Part shown: positions 14,241 to 15,342 of the stretch, one piece after another
How the letters are laid out: each line of letters opens with the position of its first letter
Position numbering within the stretch: the stretch's first letter is position 1
From: Candidatus Woesearchaeota archaeon
Lineage (GTDB): Archaea > Nanobdellota > Nanobdellia > Woesearchaeales > JAHWIC01
NCBI GenBank assembly: GCA_019322805.1
Contig: JAHWIC010000030.1
Coordinates: 1 to 15,342, forward strand
Direction: 5' to 3'
Length of the DNA: 15,342 nucleotides
The notes under the pieces: generated by a model
What the model was told of the DNA's origin: nothing
The model's input: only the letters and a program-made list of their open reading frames with translations
Database searches by the model: none
Translations under genes and position numbers: made by a program

Positions 14241-15342
14241 ATGAAACAAACAAAATTCATAAAAGGGATGTTAATCTGGCTTGTTCTGACTATATTTTCA
14301 AGCATTGCAGTCAGTGCAGGCTCAGCTGTTATAACACCCAAACCAGCGTTAAGTGACAATGATTTAACATGTACAGCTACAGGTGGCTCAGGATATTATA
14401 ATTATTACTGGTATGAAGGTGGCACACTCATTCAATCTATAACATGGACAACCAGCACAACAGACATACTTGATTCAGGGATGACAGAAGGAGGATACAC
14501 TTATACATGCAAGGTAGATGATAGCGTTTCTTCTGATGAATTAGGAAGAGACTCTGTGGAGGTTGTTGCTGTAACCTCAGTTCAAGCTGTTATAAGTCCT
14601 GATCCTGCTTATACAACAGATAACCTTACATGCAGTCATGATGGCACTTCTGAATTTGGTTATTTTTATCGATGGTATAATAACGGCATATTGCAAGGTG
14701 GTCTGACAACAGAGCGTGTTGACTCTTCCTATACAGCCAGAGATGACACTTGGAAATGTGAGGTTGTACACGGGCTTGCTCAAGTTGTAGTTGGAGAATA
14801 CAGCATAAACATATCAAATATTCCTCCAGTAGCAGACCCTCAAAATGTTGAAACACCTGAAGATACTGCTGTCCTTATTACCTTAACAGGCTCTGATGGT
14901 GAGAATGATATCCTTACTTTCTTAATTGATTTGGCTCCTAGCAATGGAATTTTGTCAAGCATTAACCCAAATACAGGTGAAGTTACTTATACACCAAATC
15001 TAGACTTTAATGGTGCTGACAGTTTCACTTTCATGGCCAATGATGGCATAGATAACAGCACCCCTGCTACAGTAGATATAACCATTACTCCTGTAAATGA
15101 TGCTCCTGTTGTTGGAGATATTATTAATGTGAGTTTTGATGAAGATGGAAGCAATAGCTCAATTGATCTGGATAATTACGTAACTGATGTTGATTTAGAT
15201 CTTATCAATTGGACTTACGCCGGCAATAGTAATGTTTTGGTAATTATAGACGAAAATAACACAGTCACATTCAGTGCTGTTGCAGACTGGAATGGAATTG
15301 AAACAATTACATTTACTGCAGCTGATCCTTTTGGCCTGAATG
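14241..15342 (+). CDS. Secreted multi-domain surface protein with Ig-like and cadherin-like domains, partial
   Basis: Read by hand from the ATG at 14241; the frame is open for 367 codons to the window edge. A classical signal peptide (basic MKQTKFIKG, hydrophobic core, VSA with cleavage near residue 26) marks it as exported. Two Ig-like domains follow (about 29-112 and 115-193), each with a Cys pair (C44/C90, C131/C173) and a core Trp. A tandem cadherin-like domain follows (195-287: PPVADPQ, EDTAVLITLTGSD, TGEVTYTPNLDFNGADSFTF, NDAPV), then a related module (288 onward) with DEDG and DWNGIETITFTAAD. Seven sequons (N128, N190, N272, N296, N305, N323, N339) make it a likely AglB substrate. It probably acts as an adhesin or S-layer-associated protein. 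No Shine-Dalgarno is seen; TATA-like ATATAAAT at 14218-14225 suggests either co-transcription or its own leaderless promoter. Confidence 0.88.
   Translation, partial: MKQTKFIKGMLIWLVLTIFSSIAVSAGSAVITPKPALSDNDLTCTATGGSGYYNYYWYEGGTLIQSITWTTSTTDILDSGMTEGGYTYTCKVDDSVSSDELGRDSVEVVAVTSVQAVISPDPAYTTDNLTCSHDGTSEFGYFYRWYNNGILQGGLTTERVDSSYTARDDTWKCEVVHGLAQVVVGEYSINISNIPPVADPQNVETPEDTAVLITLTGSDGENDILTFLIDLAPSNGILSSINPNTGEVTYTPNLDFNGADSFTFMANDGIDNSTPATVDITITPVNDAPVVGDIINVSFDEDGSNSSIDLDNYVTDVDLDLINWTYAGNSNVLVIIDENNTVTFSAVADWNGIETITFTAADPFGLN

Noticed and set aside
14577..14856. Two overlapping minus-strand frames
   Set aside because: Antisense to the secreted surface protein, whose signal peptide and domain motifs establish the plus strand as coding.

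Overview
The window comes from an AT-rich archaeon, most likely a DPANN-type lineage (Woesearchaeota/Pacearchaeota-like; the lineage is inferred). Archaeal hallmarks are an AglB/STT3 oligosaccharyltransferase, a geranylgeranyl-reductase-family flavoprotein, a DUF2304 membrane protein beside a dolichol-phosphate-sugar-type GT2, BRE/TATA-like promoters about 25 bases from predicted start sites, leaderless-looking starts, and AGGTGA-type ribosome binding sites.

Bases 1-3335 (minus strand) hold a tightly overlapping five-gene operon. In transcription order it encodes GmhA, an HldD-like epimerase, an HldE-type kinase, GmhB and an HldE-type nucleotidyltransferase that runs off the left edge. Together these cover every step from sedoheptulose 7-phosphate to ADP-L-glycero-D-manno-heptose, a pathway best known from Gram-negative lipopolysaccharide. 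Divergent from it (3459-4193, plus) is a ribbon-helix-helix protein fused to a sugar-nucleotidyltransferase-like domain whose catalytic loop is degenerate. The shared promoter region carries GTATGAA/TTCATAC half-sites at both predicted start sites, so this protein is a candidate regulator of heptose synthesis.

Bases 4200-10261 (minus) hold a glycosylation cluster: AglB (with a long charged N-terminal extension carrying four copies of a short motif), a GT2, a DUF2304 protein, a small two-helix membrane protein, and a GT9 (heptosyltransferase family) enzyme that could use the ADP-heptose. Two mutually exclusive hairpins lie between the GT2 and DUF2304 genes. Bases 10262-10646 are non-coding and unusually rich in inverted repeats. 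Next is a geranylgeranyl-reductase-family gene (10647-11762, minus).

Divergent from that (11897-14230, plus) is an unrecognised 777-residue protein. It is arginine-rich where its neighbours are lysine-rich, has an EF-hand-like loop and a helical middle, and ends in about 280 residues resembling a bacterial outer-membrane beta-barrel with a terminal aromatic motif, yet it has no signal peptide. Ten bases further on starts a secreted multi-domain surface protein (Ig-like and cadherin-like/tandem domains, seven N-glycosylation sequons) that runs off the right edge and is a plausible AglB substrate. Overall the window reads as a cell-envelope and surface-glycan locus: sugar-nucleotide synthesis, its candidate regulator, glycan assembly and transfer, lipid modification, and a surface protein.
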